Below the pieces are notes generated by a model. That model was not told where the DNA came from, made no database searches, and saw only the letters and a program-made list of their open reading frames with translations. DNA of 64,000 nucleotides. Source: Phytophthora quininea (taxonomy: Eukaryota; Oomycota; Peronosporomycetes; Peronosporales; Peronosporaceae). The position numbers and the translations under genes were made by a program. Positions 63,833 through 64,000 of the stretch are shown piece after piece (the first letter of the stretch is position 1; each line of letters starts with the position of its first letter). Location: NCBI GenBank assembly GCA_011947345.1, contig JAAVTG010000459.1, positions 62,001-126,000 on the forward strand, read 5' to 3'.

Positions 63833-64000
63833 ATGAAGATGCCAGGCCGTGGGAAGGCAGCTACTGGTGCAGGCAGAGGTGGGTCTCGACACCATCGATT
63901 CGTCTTACGCAACAGCATTGACAGCATATCCAGCGCATCCATCCGCCGCCTCGCTCGAAGAGGTGGCATTGTACGGATGTCACCGCAGATATACGACCGA
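63833..64000 (+). CDS. Highly divergent histone H4 (5' part, runs off the window)
   Basis: ATG 63833 reads Met-Lys-Met and then MPGRGKAATGAG; the second Met (63839) aligns with the usual H4 start. The 54 codons present align to H4 without gaps, keeping GRGK, the RxVLR turn, IRRLARRGG (residues 34-42) and IY. However, the N-terminal tail has lost most modifiable lysines: in standard numbering K8, K12, K16, K20, K31 and K44 are Thr, Arg, Arg, Phe, Ser and Val, while K5 is kept. Canonical H4 is among the most conserved proteins, so this is a variant or a decaying copy. The frame is open to the edge. Confidence 0.8.
   Translation, partial: MKMPGRGKAATGAGRGGSRHHRFVLRNSIDSISSASIRRLARRGGIVRMSPQIYDR

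Noticed and set aside
1..64000. tRNA, rRNA or CRISPR features
   Set aside because: No cloverleaf, rRNA core sequence or regularly spaced repeat array was noticed by eye. CRISPR is not expected in a nuclear eukaryotic genome.

Overview
The window is nuclear DNA from a plant-pathogenic oomycete, almost certainly a Phytophthora or close relative. Evidence: mostly intronless genes with very short spacers, an RXLR-EER effector remnant, a type 1 necrosis-inducing-like (NLP) remnant, a secreted pectin-acetylesterase-like enzyme, a Myb/SANT-like protein of a kind common near oomycete transposons, and Mutator-like (MULE) and Helitron elements.

From position 1 to about 49.2 kb the window is dominated by a tandem, mixed-orientation array of related type II membrane glycosyltransferases resembling the MNN1/GT71 (Mannosyl_trans3) family. 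I count 19 loci of the main family (one cut by the left edge) plus one divergent GT71-like gene at 16.0-17.6 kb. The shared plan is a short cytosolic tail, a signal anchor, a stem, a six-cysteine module, a GT core with a D-x-D site (usually FLDADN) and the motifs FEQESGQ, GDKDLF and CGMTMVQHD, and a C-terminal module. Two C-terminal types exist. Four loci (1-104, 326-2131, 8014-9662, 46565-49152) have a WEDLPW-type end. The others have a charged linker followed by a PDGYPD...WTHLLSF module. The predicted role is mannosyl transfer onto secretory glycoproteins in the Golgi. Donor and acceptor are inferred.

The array is interrupted by the RXLR (6.2-6.8 kb) and NLP (7.2-7.9 kb) remnants, by a MULE (18.9-21.5 kb) whose end coincides exactly with the truncated 5' end of a GT gene, and by a membrane-anchored subtilase with two cytosolic C2H2 fingers (32.4-35.7 kb). 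Two inverted GT paralogues (21.6-23.3 and 25.3-27.1 kb) share a nearly identical block of 1,013 bases, which looks like gene conversion. After the array come an AAA-like lumenal membrane protein (inside the array, 45.2-46.4 kb), an orphan signal-anchor/stem protein (49.5-50.7 kb) and the pectin-acetylesterase-like gene (50.8-52.0 kb).

From about 52 kb the character changes to sparse, transposon-rich sequence: a decayed Helitron (53.6-59.4 kb), a hypothetical gene, short repeats, a Myb-like gene, and, at the right edge, the start of a strikingly divergent histone H4.

Caveat. Most GT genes, the subtilase, the AAA-like gene and the MULE transposase have their frame broken. Every break I traced in them equals the loss of one base (occasionally two), mostly in short homopolymers, and I saw no nonsense codons. 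That pattern fits consensus base loss in the assembly better than pseudogene decay, so these loci are listed as CDS with their breaks. The RXLR, NLP and Helitron breaks differ and look like true decay.
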